In this document: one piece after another, positions 1 through 11,690 of the stretch
How the letters are laid out: the number at the start of each line of letters is the position of its first letter
Numbering within the stretch: the stretch's first letter is position 1
Source: Siphonodentalium dalli
Lineage: Eukaryota; Mollusca; Scaphopoda; Gadilida; Siphonodentaliidae
DNA length: 64,000 bases
Assembly (NCBI GenBank): GCA_032622095.1
Contig: CP136069.1
Location: 2,639,462-2,703,461 of the forward strand
Direction of reading: 5' to 3'
The notes under the pieces: generated by a model
Told to the model about the DNA's origin: nothing
The model's database searches: none
Seen by the model: the letters and a program-made list of their open reading frames with translations, nothing else
Made by a program: the position numbers and the translations under genes

Positions 1-131
1 GTTACGGCCATGTTACGACCATCGTATATACGACCATGTTACGGCCATCGTATATACGACCATGTTACGGCCATCGTATATACGACCATGTTACGGCCAT
101 CGTATATACGACCATGTTACGGCCATGTTAC
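1..131. repeat. 26-bp minisatellite, about 4-5 units
   Basis: The unit 'ttacggccatcgtatata' plus 'cgaccatg' repeats at a 26-bp step and begins at or before the window edge. The reading frame across it is an artefact of the repeat. Confidence 0.95.
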
Positions 132-354
132 GAATGGAGTTCAACTCAGATCAAGCTTGAAAATCAGTTCCGATTTCCGCCCATGTCGGAATTTGAACCC
201 CACAATTATTAACAGCCTTGATTTGTTGTTTGTTTCTAGAGAGTTTTTTATTATTTAATAACATTATCATGTGTTCTATCCCAGTTGCTATTCAATACAA
301 TTTGTGCTTCTTTTTTTTTGCTCAAGTCTTGAAATAGTGAGCCTGTCATTTTCA

Positions 355-540
355 GAATGAGGTCCCCAGAGGGTGAATTTAGTGATGTTATCCCGCACAG
401 CGGGAACCTCATTCTCATAAGGCCTAAGCAGAATGAGGTCCCCAGATGGTGAATTTGGTGATGCTAGTCCGCTATGTGGGATAGCATCACAAAATTCACC
501 CTCTGGTGACCTCATTCTGCAAATGACAGACACACTATTT
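355..540. mobile_element. A-family hairpin elements, two side by side
   Basis: Two inverted arms read 'gaggtccccagagggtgaa' and its complement, around a short centre 'gctagtccgctatgtggg'. The same hairpin recurs near 5760, 7455-8430, 53660-53915, 59400-59815 and 61800-62210. The outer ends carry 'gcagaatgaggtcc' next to 'tgacagacacactattt'. No coding capacity. Inferred to be a non-autonomous, MITE-like element. The sequence from 541 to 794 shows nothing I recognise. Confidence 0.8.
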
Positions 541-794
541 CAAGGCTTGTTTGCTCTCTCAACTAAGTTGCTATATATGGATCATATATGCGATCTATCA
601 TGATATTGAATGCAATTGCATTCAGGTATATGCTCACGGCGCCCATTGCTACCTTCAAAGTACGGCTGGGTTAATTAGCAATAAACCAGTTACATGTAAA
701 CACACACCTCAAAACTCCCACATTTACATACAGAATTATGTTCAATGTGAAATCTCAAGTAAACAGGTGTTGTGTGGGGCCATAAACATCCTCT

Positions 795-2055
795 GAATCG
801 GTAGACTCGCGAGCGCATGTGGTGAAATATTATCTGTTGGAGATAAGCCGAGTTTTTGCCTGCAGGTGTTTCCGACGATCGCCGAAATCGGCCGACTCGC
901 GAGCGCATGTGGTGAAATATTATCTATTGGAGAGAAGCCGAGTTTTCTGTCTGCATGTGTTTCCGACGATCTCCGGCATGGACCGAGGCATGCCGTGAAA
1001 TATCTATGATTTAAGCATAGTTTTTACCTCGGGTGTTTCCGGCCATTTCCGGCATGGACCGGCTTACCGGGGCATGCCGTGAAATATCTATGATTTAAGC
1101 ATAGTTTTTACCTCGGGTGTTTCCGGTCATTTCCGGCATAAACCGGCTTACCGGGGCATGTGGGAAATATCTATGATTTAAGCATAGTTTATATACACCT
1201 CGGGCGTTTCCGGTCATATCCAACATGGACTGGCTTACTGGGGAATGTCGTGAAATATCTATGATTTAAGCATAGTTTTTACCTCGGGTGTTTGCGGTCA
1301 TTTCTCCGACATGGACCGACTTACCGCGGCATGTCGTGAAATATATATGATTTAAGCATATTTTTACCTCTGGTGTTTCCGGCCATTTCCGGCATGAACC
1401 GGCTTACCGGGCATGTCGTGAAATATCTATGATTTAAGCATATGTTTTTACCTCGGGTGTTTCCGGTCATCTCCGACGTGGACTGGCTTACCGGGACATG
1501 TGAAATATCTATGATATTTAAGCATAGTTTACACCTCGGGTGTTTCTGGTCATCTCCGACATGGACTGGCTTACCGGGGCATGTGGTGAAATATCTATGA
1601 TTTAAGCAAAGTTTTTACCTCGGGTGTTTCCGGTCATCTCCGACATGGACTGGCTTACCGGGACATGTGAAATATCTATGATATTTAAGCATAGTTTACA
1701 CATCGGGTGTTTCTGGTCATCTCCGACATGGACTGGCTTACCGGGGCATGTGGTGAAATATCTATGATTTAAGCAAAGTTTTTACCTCGGGTGTTTCCGG
1801 TCATCTCCGACATGGACTGGCTTACCGGGACATGTGAAATATCTATGATATTTAAGCATAGTTTACACCTCGTGTGTTTCCGGTCATCTCATGGACCGGC
1901 TTATTCGGGCGTATGTGGTTAAATTTATAGATTTAAGTGTAGCTTTTACCTCGGGTGTTTCCGGCAATCTCCGGAATCGGTCTGCCCATGGACGCATATA
2001 GTGAAATATCCATGGAAGAGCGTGGTTTTTTTTTACATCGAATGATCTATTGGAG
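795..2055. repeat. Satellite array, 84-bp unit with a 167-bp higher-order repeat
   Basis: About fourteen units share 'gaaatatctatgattta', 'cctcgggtgtttcc' and 'ggcttaccgggg'. Unit spacing is 84-90 bp (the cctcggg landmark lies at 1027, 1111, 1198 and 1282). From about 1493 to 1860 the units alternate between two types: 'gggacatg' recurs at 1493, 1660 and 1827, exactly 167 bp apart. Edge units (795-960 and 1890-2055) are more diverged, as usual for a satellite homogenised in its middle. Confidence 0.93.
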
Positions 2056-2431
2056 CCAGCATGTGTTTGTCGTATACTTTAGACAATTGTTAATTGTGGT
2101 TCTCCAGATTCAGGAATATTCGTAAGCTTACAGATATTTCTGGCACTGCTCTCTAAATGTTGATTGTGTAAATCCCTGAAGACTAATATGATTGCATGCC
2201 TGCGTGCCAAGATGAACACGTTATCGCTGAGTGCACCACAGGGGCTTAGATAAATTTCTTGCTTTTCCTCTGCTTTGTTTGATGAGAATGTATTATTCAA
2301 AGCGAATCGTAAACATTTTCATTAAAATTTCATGTTCATACATAATAAATTGTATCTAATACTTATATAAGTATATAAATATATCATATGTATATTGTAT
2401 ACATATATTTGCACACGAGAATATATATAGA

Positions 2432-2580
2432 GGATCTCACATGAGTTTCTATTTTATACGGAATTTATCAACCGAGTTCACTAAATTTGATTTGAGCCGA
2501 GGTTTACCGAGGCTCAACTAGAATTTAGAGGACGAGGTTGATAAATTACGTATAACATAGGACGAGTGTGAGATACCTTT
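2432..2580. mobile_element. Fold-back element
   Basis: The left arm starts 'gaggatctcacatgag' and holds 'tttatcaaccgag'. The right arm mirrors it with 'cgaggttgataaa' and 'gagtgtgagatacct'. The arms are imperfect and enclose a short centre, so the whole can fold into a hairpin. No ORF. MITE-like by inference. A CRE-like 'tgacgtca' lies at 2677-2684, with no gene visible beside it. Confidence 0.7.
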
Positions 2581-2834
2581 TATCACATGATCAAATAAAC
2601 CCGAAGCAACGCGAAATATTCATCGAAAACAACAATAATAAACTACAGCTATCGCAAGTTATTTGAAGAACGCCGTGACGTCATCGCACGCGCTGATATT
2701 AAACGTGTCTATTACCGATAATTATGAAACTGCTTGTATGGCCAAATTATGTGATAAATATGTATACAGAAATATGTGTATATAAATTCACATGGATAAC
2801 TCTATAGATCAGTGTACTATCTTAGTTGTATTCT

Positions 2835-3297
2835 TTAACAAAAATGTTTCAAATAAATGCTAACGTTGTTCTTCAATATTGATATATTTTCAATCGCAAG
2901 GAGGCCATATAACTTTTCTAGTGAAGGGTTTAACCAGTAATAGTCAGGAATGTATATTCTCCTGAGTGTGACCAAATTATCGCAGATCAAAAGAATATGA
3001 TACTCGTCACATGTTTCCGAACCGCACATTTTGCATATAGTAAACTCTCGTGTTTTCGGCAACTTTTCGCCATCTTGAAAGCTCGTTTGGCAGTCTATGG
3101 TTTGTTGTCCTAAATTTCACCAGAGCGCACCAGTCATACTTCCTTTCTGACTCTGTCACCGGCTGGGTACTGGTCTGTGTTTCTATATTTAGTATGGGGT
3201 TTTCCAGCAAAAATGGCGAAACCCGATCCGGAGTCGCTCCAAAGTCAAACTGTATATGTGCTTTGAGAACAATTACCGCACTAAAATATAATGACAT
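2835..3297 (-). pseudogene. C-terminal remnant of a non-LTR retrotransposon polyprotein
   Basis: On the minus strand one frame (3297 down to about 3040) encodes 'ALVKFRTTNHRLPNELSRW'. A second frame (3062 down to 2835) continues with 'CKMCGSETCDEYHILLICD'. A short L-K-F-R-T-x-N-H motif followed by C-x2-C-x7-H in a '(D)EYH' context is the usual C-terminal tail of LINE-type pol proteins in invertebrates. The frame change near 3040-3060 and the absence of a reverse transcriptase domain upstream show a dead fragment. The clade is not assigned. Confidence 0.7.
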
Positions 3298-3629
3298 AAT
3301 AGAAAATCAGAGCGGTAGTTTTGTTGACGATATTAGCAAGCTACTCGTCAAAATTGCAGCAAATTAGAACTCTTGTCTCTGACTTGCCGTGCGAGTTGTG
3401 ACAATGTCGTACACATGCGTTTAAACTTTTGTGATGATAAAATAATCGGAGAACCAAATCACACGGTTTCATAAGGTTCAAAATTTACATAAATTGTGTT
3501 CGATATTTTGTGTGCTAAACAAGGGCTGCATGTTGCTCTATTCGCTTAGTATGCATCTTAATATCGCGGAAGTCCACCAAATGTGGGTAAAATGTCGCCA
3601 TGGCTTGGTATCCGTCGTCCGCGTATGTG

Positions 3630-3645
3630 CGCGCGTGTGTGTGTG

Positions 3646-3676
<31 letters not shown>

Positions 3677-3677
3677 C
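3630..3677. repeat. (TG)n microsatellite
   Basis: An interrupted GT/TG tract of about 45 bp with 'gcgcgcgtgtgtgtgtgag' at its start. Confidence 0.97.
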
Positions 3678-3689
3678 AACAATTTCATT

Positions 3690-4040
3690 TAGCACGGGCT
3701 ACAGGTCGTACCTTTGATCGGATCATTATGAAATTAATTCATAGCTATATATTGACATTGACATGTAGATGGGAACGAGTCATTTTGGGATCATTCGGCA
3801 AAAACATGGTCGCCAGCGGCCATCTTTGATTTCAAAAGTCAATCCATTATCACGGGCTACAGGTCCTACCGTTCATCTGATCATCATGAAATTTGTCACG
3901 CATGTTAATATTGACATGTAGATGGGAACGAGTCATTTTGGGGTCATTCGGCAATAAAACATGGCCGCTGGCATCCATCTTAGATTTTACTCTTTGCATG
4001 ACTAAATCCTTTGGCACTGGCTACAGGTCGCATCATCGTG
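3690..4040 (-). repeat. G-family copy, internal tandem units
   Basis: Two to three units of about 150 bp hold 'acatgtagatgggaacgag', 'tcattttgggatcattcgg' and 'gcggccatctttgatt', each preceded by 'cacgggctacaggtcgtac'. The reverse complement forms the array at 62700-63415. Non-coding dispersed element. Confidence 0.8.
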
Positions 4041-4162
4041 GAATTTGCTTAATGTTATTGTGGGAGTAAAATATTTATAGTCATCTGAGGTTAAAGATAT
4101 GCAAATATTTCACCGATTGACTAGCTGCAACATTTATCGTTTACAGCCATCGATAGTCACAT

Positions 4163-4645
4163 TAAAGGTGGATTATCTCTTTGTAAACATGTATTAATTA
4201 GTTACCGGGGTATAAAATATTAGATTTGAATCGAAGACTCCTGTCCGGAAATGCTTCTATCGATTAATATTAATTTTATTTCGAATATTTTCTGGTCTAA
4301 AAAGGTGTTTGTTCAGCTAACGAACAATAGTGGTTACTGTTAACAGAGACCAGAAATATATTGTGCAATTTTGTCACAAATAAACGTTAATTATACTCAT
4401 CATCGCTTATATCTGTGGAACAAAACAATACAAACAACAGTCCAGTGCTCTATATCGCAATACGGTCTCATCCGAATGGTCGGTTCTAAAAATAGTAACG
4501 TAAACGGGCCCGATTTAATATTCGAAATAAAATCAATATTAATTGATAGAAGTCTTTCCGGACAGGGGTCTTCAGTTTATATCTATTATTTTATACCTAC
4601 GCAACTGTTTAAAATTTGTTATTTAAAGAGATAATCCATCTTTAA
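4163..4645. mobile_element. Fold-back element with about 135-bp arms
   Basis: The left arm (4163-4300) reads 'aaaggtggattatctcttt' and further in 'ctgtccggaaatgcttct', then 'attttatttcgaatatt'. The right arm (4510-4645) returns the complements, including 'aatattcgaaataaaat', 'gtctttccggacagggg' and 'aaagagataatccatcttt'. The middle holds 'tctggtctaaaaagg' and an inner complement 'agagaccagaaatat'. No coding function. Confidence 0.8.
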
Positions 4646-4647
4646 AG

Positions 4648-4880
4648 GCCCACTTAACTTTCGAACCCCCAAATTACATTATATAAAATATATATATATG
4701 CCATATTATATACCATTTGAAAGAGGAAGTTCTAAAACATTGTATACTATCAACTTATCCGGTGTAATAAACTGAGGACATGTTTTTGTTGAGTTGCCAA
4801 CGCGTTTTGTCATCTAGATTGCAGTAAAAAGCAGCATTATTTTCAATGCAGGCGGAATAACGGAGTCCGAGTCCGGTAAA
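4648..4880 (+). repeat. H-family dispersed repeat
   Basis: Shares 'ggtgtaataaactgaggac', 'aacgcgttttgtcatct' and 'gcagtaaaaagcagcatt' with two copies at 34040-34620. It begins directly after the preceding fold-back at 'aggcccacttaactttcg'. Non-coding. Confidence 0.75.
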
Positions 4881-4884
4881 AGTT

Positions 4885-5600
4885 GTAGTTGTGAATTCTG
4901 GTGAGATGCATGCGAAACCTTCAGTGATAAGCCGTATATAGTTGTTGCAATAATTTGAAGGATTATTTGTTTTAACGGAATTATGAGTTGGTCATTCGTG
5001 AAACCAATATATTTTATATTCTATAATTATAATCATGGGTATATATAATATATGATCTTGAGCGCGTTACCATTTCTGACATTGGTTTTCTTGTTATATA
5101 CAATGTGCGTGCATATATAGATGCGTAGATTTAATCACATTCCTTCTACGCTCGCGATGAAACTTCAATTCCGCCAGTAATTATAGGGATTAAATCAGAC
5201 TCTTATGTTAGACTTTGTATAGGAATTAGAGTTCGCCCTCGACAGACCCGCAGAGATTGCGACGGCGAGGGAAATGAGGTGACGCATTTAAATAGATTTC
5301 CGCATTCATGCGAATTAGGTCGTGAACCCCTCGTGAACCCCACCGCGACTGATAACAAAAATATGCGCGGTGTGCACCTGTCATATAAGAAATATATGAA
5401 GCGTGCATTACTTATATTTATCTCAAATAATTAGCCCCTAATTCCGGCCTCATATTTTTAAAATAAGACACACGTGTATTATCGGCACGCGCATGCAGTC
5501 ACGTACAAGCTTAGTGCAATGCCATCGATGTCAATGCCGGAACTGTTGTTATTATCTCATCTGCTATGGGAGACTTATATATAGACACAAATTTAATGTT
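4885..5600. other. No gene seen; one M-family motif
   Basis: The stretch is AT-rich. Around 5050-5095 it holds 'gcgttaccatttctgac', a motif recurring at 23232-23275 (inverted), 35207-35255 and 44905-44945. The short minus-strand frame at 5226-5408 has no recognisable protein features. Confidence 0.5.
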
Positions 5601-5604
5601 CCGA

Positions 5605-6005
5605 GATTGTGCACCCATTGGACACCTCGAGTATGCATTTTGTCATCTGCCAATTTGGGGATATAGATAAAATAAACTAAAAAAAATAGAATATATGTGA
5701 AGAAGTTTCTATAGAAATTTGATCATAAAGAAACTTTCCAAATAAAGAGGAGGCCTAAGCAGAATGTGGTCCCCAGAGGGTGAAGTTAGTCATGCTAGCC
5801 CACTATGCAGGATAGCACCCATTGGGCACCTCGATTATGCATTTTGTCAATTTGGGGATATATAGAGAAACTAAACTAAAAACGTGAAGGAAAAAGAAAT
5901 AAATTTTTAAACCTTTTAATATTATTATAAAGATACTTTCCAGAGAAGACGAGGCCTAAGCAGAATGAGGTCCTCAGAGGGTGAATTTTGTGATGCTAGC
6001 CCGCA
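5605..6005. mobile_element. A-family fragments, two diverged copies
   Basis: Two segments each run 'gcacccattgg.cacctcga', 'tatgcattttgtca', then 'gaggcctaagcagaatg' and an A hairpin arm (near 5760 and 5950). They match the longer A units at 7440-8430 and 59500-59700. The right copy is interrupted by the B hairpin near 6020. Confidence 0.7.
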
Positions 6006-6019
6006 TTCTTATTCAAAAA

Positions 6020-6238
6020 CCATGTGCCAATGCATTCTCTTATATAAGAGAATGCATTAGCCTAACATTTTTTATCATTTGTTATTATTATTTACAATTT
6101 TTTACAATTTTAATAATTTTTTCTTATATTCTTTAACAATTTTATAATTTCACCCATACAGAGCCCCAGACAAACATGAGCAGACGACACTCAGTACACA
6201 TGCTTCTATATATGTGTGGGGCTCCCTGCAGGGTTATT
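6020..6238 (+). mobile_element. B-linker-D composite element
   Basis: A B hairpin ('caatgcattctcttatat' facing its complement, 6028-6066) is followed by an AT-rich linker (6068-6150) containing 'tattctttaacaattttat'. A D hairpin follows (6160-6235), holding 'gagcagacgacactcagt' between arms 'agagcccc' and 'ggggctccctgcaggg'. The same B-linker-D order, in either orientation, is seen at 25262-25509, 28150-28422, 34892-35140 and 62305-62530. Non-coding. Confidence 0.8.
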
Positions 6239-6242
6239 AACA

Positions 6243-7080
6243 CTCTGGATGTTTTTAGCTCACCTGAGACGAAGTCTCCGGTGGAGCTATAGTCATCACT
6301 CCTCGTCCGTCGTCCGTCCGTCCGTCCGTCTGTCCGTCAACTTTTTTTTAGACATCTTCTCCTCTGAAACCATCATACCAAATTGGTTCATATTTTGTGT
6401 GGATGTTCCCTAGGTGACTCTCATTCAGATTTGTTCAAATGAGGTCACTGGGTCAAATAGTTGCGAAACCAGGGCCATAATTCTATTCCTCCACAGTAAT
6501 TCTTACAACAACTTCTTGTCCATAACCATTGTGCCGATTTAGCTAATATTTGGTATGGAGGGTCCTTGGGTGACTGGTGTTCAGATTTGTTCAAATGAGG
6601 TCACCCGGTCAATTAGTTGAGAAACCAGGGCCATAACTCATAGTAATTCTTACAATGACTTCTTCCACAAAAATATTGGGCCGAATTAGCTTATATTTGG
6701 TACTGAGGGACCTTGGGTGACTGGGAATCAGATTTGTTCAAATTGGGTCACTGGGTCAATTAGGGGCAGAGCCAGGGACATAACTCTAAAAACCAAAAAA
6801 TTACATTTTTGCATTTTGATCATATTTGGGGTGGATGTTCCCTAGGTGACTGTCATTAATATTTGTTCAAATGAGGTCACTGTGTCAAACAGTTGCGAAA
6901 CCAGGGCCATAACTATATTCCTCCTTGGTAATTCTTATAACGACTTCTTGTCAATAACCATTAAGCCGATTTAGTTTATATTTGGTATGTGGGGTCATTG
7001 AATGACTGGGGTTCAGATTTGTTCAAATGGGGTCACTGGGTCAAATAGTGGTGGAGCCAGGGCCATAATTCCCCAAAAAA
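6243..7080 (+). mobile_element. P-family element with internal 150-170-bp modules
   Basis: Starts 'tttagctcacctgagacg', then a (GTCC)n tract at 6305-6335. Degenerate modules follow with 'cagatttgttcaaatgagg', 'gaaaccagggccataa' and 'cagtaattcttacaa'. Related modules fill 8430-9100, 50205-50520 and 51640-52650. Stops occur in all frames. I associate this 'cacctgag ... gtccgtccgt' start with non-coding elements of molluscs; its class is unknown to me. Confidence 0.75.
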
Positions 7081-7439
7081 TAATAAAAACTTCAGGAACT
7101 CCTTGATCAATTTAACATACAAACAAAAAATATCACCCCCCACATGACCCAGAACCCCACCCCAACCAACAGCATTCCACCCTATCTCATATCCTAACTC
7201 ACAGGTAAATAAAGTATATTTATTTAAATTCCCATTACAAGGCAACTCTCCTATGAACTGATAGACATGGCAAGGCAGATAGAGAGATAAAGATTCTGCA
7301 GCCTTAGACAGAGTCCCCAGGGAGTGTATTCATGTCATCCATAATTTAAATGAGATTAATGGTGTTATCAATGAAGCACCCTTGTTGTTTATATTATCAC
7401 TCAGTGGTCATTAAAATCAGATTAATTTCATTTTCTCAA

Positions 7440-8425
7440 AGAGTGCCTGGCAGAGCCAGAATGAGGTTCCCAGAGGGTGAATTTATCTATAGTATCAAAT
7501 TTACATTGTTGTTAGTTAAATTTCCCTTCTAGGAAGTTTCTGTATCCCTTAATTTGCAGAAGATAAAATTCATGATTGAGGTGCCCAATGGGTGAACATC
7601 ACCAATTTCAACTGGGGAACTTCAATCTTATTCTAGGTCTTCCATAGCAGTTGAGGGCCTTATCAGAATGAGGTCCCCAGAGGGTGAATTTAGTGATACT
7701 AGCCCGCTGTGCAGGATAGCCTCACTAAATTCACCCTCTGGGTACCTCATTCTGCAAATAACAGACAGACTATTTCAAAGCTTGATTCAAGGCTAGCATC
7801 ACCAAATTCACCATTTGGGGACCTCATTCTGCTTAGGCCTCATCTTCTGGGAAGTATCTATAGTATCAAATTTACATTGTTGTTAGTTAAATTTCCCTTC
7901 TAGGAAGTTTCTATATCCCCTAATTTGCAGAAGATAAAATTCATAATTGAGGGGCCCAATGGGTGAACATCACCAACTTCAACTGGGGAAATTCAATTTT
8001 ATTCTAGGTCTTCCATAGCAGTTGAGGACTTTATCAGAATGAGGTCCCCAGAGGGTGAATTTAGCGTCACTAAATTCACCCTCTGGGGACCTCACTCTGC
8101 AAATGACAGACACACTATCACACTATTTCAAGGCTTGTTGTATAATACATTGTGTTGCTTGAGGCCAGGCATACACAATGTAGGAACAGACACGCTTTTT
8201 GTGATGCTATCCGGCACAGCAGGCTAGCATCACCAAATTCACCCTCTGACGACCTCATTCTGCTTAGGCCTCATCTTCTGGGAAGTATCTATAGTATCAA
8301 ATTTACATTGTTGTTAGTTAAATTTCCCTTCTAGGAAGTTTCTATATCCCCTAATTTGCAGAAGATAAAATTCATAAATGAGGTGCCCAATGGGTGAATA
8401 TCACCAACTTCAACTGGGGAACTTA
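7440..8425 (+). mobile_element. A-family long form, three tandem copies
   Basis: The landmark 'tctatagtatcaaatttac' occurs at 7486, 7857 and 8288 (steps of 371 and 431 bp). Each unit holds 'aatttcccttctaggaagtt', 'gcccaatgggtgaa', 'ccatagcagttgagg' and one or more A hairpins with 'gaggtccccagagggtgaa'. The length difference comes from extra or partial hairpins. The small frames here are repeat-derived. Confidence 0.85.
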
Positions 8426-8429
8426 ATTT

Positions 8430-9440
8430 TTATCCTTATCAGATTTGTGAAAATGGGATCACAAAGTCAAATAAGGGCAGAGCAAGAGACTTAACTATTT
8501 CACTACATAGTAATTCTTAAAATATGTTTGCAAGAACTAGTTGGCTTATATAGAATGGACTGTTCTTCCTTGACTGCAATTCAGATTTTTTTAATGGGGT
8601 CACCTGGTCAAATAGGGGCCAAGCGAAGGACAGTTTCCCTCTTAATATGCTTCCTTCACAAGGACCATCAGGTCTATTTGACTGATATTTATGATATGTA
8701 TGAAGGGTTCTTTGGTGTCTGGGATTCAAATTTATTCAGATGGGGTCACCAGGTTAAAAGGGTGGGACCAGGGACATAACTATATGTCTCTATAGTAATT
8801 CTTAAAATGTCTTCTCAAGGGATTTTGGACTATTTAGCTTACATATAGTATGGAGGAATCAGGAAGATCCTTTAGTGACTGAGATACAGATTTGTTAAAA
8901 TGAGGTCAACCTGTCAAGAAATGGCAGTCTATGGGGAGTTAACACTTTTGTGTCCAATAAAATCATAGAAATACCAAATTCATTAAAACATCTACCTTGG
9001 AACCACCTGACTGATTGGTCTGACATACATGTATTGTGTTTTGGGTCCATGGATAATTGGGCTTCAAACATGTTTAAATGGTTTTAGAAAAAGGCGCTTG
9101 TGAGATTGGAAATTTCCAACAATTGAGAAAGTTTGAGGTGTCGGTTGTGAAATTCCAACCTAAGACTTGGGAGTCTGGATCCCGGTCGGGAGGGGACTTG
9201 TTGAGCTGGAGGAGGGGGTGATCAGTAGTGTACAGTTGGCAATTTCAAGGTGGTTTTTTACCAAGCTACATACTTGAAGTCTCTCTAGCCACATATCCTG
9301 TTTAAATCTACTTCTTTTAAAGTGATTATGAAAAGTGCTCACTGTTTTGGTCTCCAGAGTCCCAGTCTTATCAGTCTTTGCAGTCTGGTGAGCGACCCCA
9401 CAGTCATTGACTGTCTTGTTTATTTTATGTCCTAAAAATG
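8430..9440 (+). mobile_element. P-related element, long copy 1
   Basis: Co-linear with 51830-53120: both carry 'gggatcacaaagtcaa' or a close variant, 'aatatgtttgcaagaac', 'ggttctttggtgtctggga', 'gtctctatagtaattctta', 'gggcttcaaacatgt' and a final 300-bp block ending 'cattgactgtcttgttt'. The final block holds a minus-strand frame in both copies (9160-9342 here). 7085-7435 holds no recognised feature. Confidence 0.8.
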
Positions 9441-9482
9441 TAAGAAAAATTTATAACAAAAAACAATATAAAATTTGTTAGG

Positions 9483-9755
9483 CAATGCATTCTCTTATAT
9501 ATGCGAGGCGACCTATGGTCGATTCGCATATATAAGAGAATGCATTGGCACAGGGTCAAATTTCCAACTTATGTCAGGCATGAAATTCACCCTCTGGAGA
9601 CCTCATTAGTGCTGCTAGCCTGCTGATATTAGTAATGCCAATTCGGCTGTGATTAAGGAGTCGATGATGTACTGTTTTTACCCTGTGCCAATGCATTCTC
9701 TTATATATGCGAGTCGACCATAGGTCGCCTCGCATATATAAGAGAATGCATTGGC
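9483..9755. mobile_element. Pair of B hairpins enclosing A and C fragments
   Basis: Full B hairpins lie at 9483-9556 and 9680-9755 in opposite orientation, both with the outer 'cagggt' facing inward. Between them are 'aaattcaccctctgg' (A) and 'gattaaggagtcgatga' (C-like). The pair interrupts an F-family sequence that resumes at 9756. Confidence 0.8.
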
Positions 9756-10330
9756 CTGTATATGGGTTTCTCAGCCCAAAATACAGATCGAGTTCGAATT
9801 TGGGTTTGATCCGAGATTTTGTTACAGAGTTATGGCCCTTTTTCAACTTAGAATTCACGCATTCTGCCATAACTCAAACATTTTTTGGAACCAAATTTGG
9901 TATGTGAGTTTCACAGCCAAAAATACAGATCGAGTTCGAATATGGGTTTGATCCGATTAATTTTAAAGGAGTTATGACCCTTTTTCGAAAGAAAAAAAAA
10001 TGAAGAAAAAAAAATCGATTAAATTTTTTTTTTACTTTTAACTTTTATAATAATAATAATAAAAAAAATGTCATTGACATTGTCATTTGTTTTCATTTAG
10101 ATATTGATGATTATGATAAAAGTTGATAAAAAGATTTCCAATGTGTCCCTTTAATTTTTTTAAATAATTAAAAAGTTTTTAAGTTAAAAAAAATTGAAAA
10201 ACTAACACCATTATAACTCTGCCAAGGGTACCCCGAATCACCACACCAAATTTGATTAAATCGGTCCAAAATCTTGTGATATGTACTGGTAAATCTGTTT
10301 GGAGCAACATTAAATCCAATTCACCAATTG
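9756..10330 (+). mobile_element. F-family internal fragment
   Basis: From 'tgtatatgggtttctcagcc' it matches 12293 onward: 'aatacagatcgagttcgaa', 'gttacagagttatggccc' and 'tctgccataactcaaac'. Neither F end is present. 10330-10764 holds nothing recognised. Confidence 0.75.
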
Positions 10331-10764
10331 CCTTTGGACTACTTAGCTATTGATAAGGCTATATTATTTTCTGATGTCTCTTATGCCAATGTGCAAATAA
10401 TCTGATAAAGAAGGCTATGGTATCTAATTTAAAATAAAGATTCAACAATAAACATCACATGATATTAACAGTAGACATCTCTGCTGCAGAGTTATATCTT
10501 CAGATGGTCTGATATCATTATAATTGTTATTGGTTTAATAGAGAGGTCAGTGTTCAACATAAATAATTCCTGTGATATTTTGACAGGTCTGCTGTATAAT
10601 TGATATTAATGGGTCAGTGGTGAGGTTGCTTATCTGTATACTAGGACACATTATTATTGTAAACTTAAATTGGACTCTCTTAACCCAAGTATTCCATGTC
10701 CAGGTCACACCTACACATTTAACCCATGGGCTTGCTGGCTCTGGCGGTTTAGCATTACAGATCC

Positions 10765-10798
10765 TGTACCAGTGCATTCTCTTATATAAATGCCAGTG
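10765..10798 (+). mobile_element. Half B hairpin
   Basis: 'ccagtgcattctcttatat' is followed by unrelated sequence, so only one arm survives. Confidence 0.5.
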
Positions 10799-10904
10799 AC
10801 CCATAAATTCCAATAATTTGTGTTATGTACATTTGTCTATAATAGTACATAACAGTATACTCTATAATTCAACACCAAAACTCTCATTTATCCGATCATA
10901 TTAA

Positions 10905-11578
10905 TTTTTTATCGCCAAGGGATGGGTTAACATCTGCCGATCGTGATCGGCCTCTCGTTATACCCCCACTTTCGAAGAAAATGGGGGGTATACTGGATTG
11001 ACTGCGTCCGTCACGTTTTCTCCGTCCGTTTGTTTGTTTGTTTGTCCGTCCGTCCGTCCGTCCGACCTCATAACTCGAACAACTTTGAACCGATTTCAAT
11101 AATTTTTGGTATGCAATCTCCTTAGGACGGTCTCTCCGCATGATGCTAATTGCGGTTCGGTCCGAATTTTTTTTTCAAGTTACGCCTCTTTTTCGACTTA
11201 TTTTGACTTAGAAAATTCTGTCCGACTTAATAACTTTAACAAATATGAACCGATTTCAATAATTTTTGGTATACATGCTTCTCACAATACCCTCTCTACA
11301 TGATGCGGCTAGGGATTGGCTCAGACTGTTTTTCGTAATATTACACCTCATTTTCGACTTATTTTGACTTAGAAACTTCTGTCTGACTTAATAACTTTAA
11401 CAAATATGAACCGATTTGAATAATTTTTTCTGTACAAGCTTCTTGTGACACCATATCGATATTAATAGTCCGAATTTTTCTTTAAAGTTAAAAATCTTTT
11501 TGGTTGAGTTTACGGATAATGCGGGTTGAATTTGCCACGGTGGGGGTATGCTAGCACTCGAGTGCACACCTCTTGTTT
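10905..11578 (+). mobile_element. F-family 3' end joined to a (GTCC)n element
   Basis: 10910-10960 holds the F terminus 'gatcgtgatcggcctctcg'. A second element follows, starting 'atacccccactttcgaag', with (tttg)n and (tccg)n at 11025-11065. It has modules 'aaccgatttcaataattttt' spaced about 150 bp and ends with 'gtgggggtatgctagcact'. The ends are mutually inverted ('tacccccac' and 'gtgggggta'). Non-coding. Confidence 0.7.
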
Positions 11579-11581
11579 AAT

Positions 11582-11690
11582 ATAAATTTTTCTTACAATT
11601 TTTAAGACATAAAAAAACATCCATTACCCTGCAGAAGAGTGTCGTCTGCTCATGTTTGTCTGGGGCTCTGTATGGGTGAAATCAATGTTG
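11582..11690 (-). mobile_element. D hairpin with AT linker remnant
   Basis: 'accctgcagaagagtgtcg' continues to 'tctggggctctgtatgggtg'. The AT-rich 'ttcttacaatttttaag' on its left is linker-like. The left D arm is partly deleted. Confidence 0.65.

Noticed and set aside
2079-2300. 73-codon minus frame beside the satellite
   Set aside because: No recognisable motif, no splice context, and a length expected by chance.
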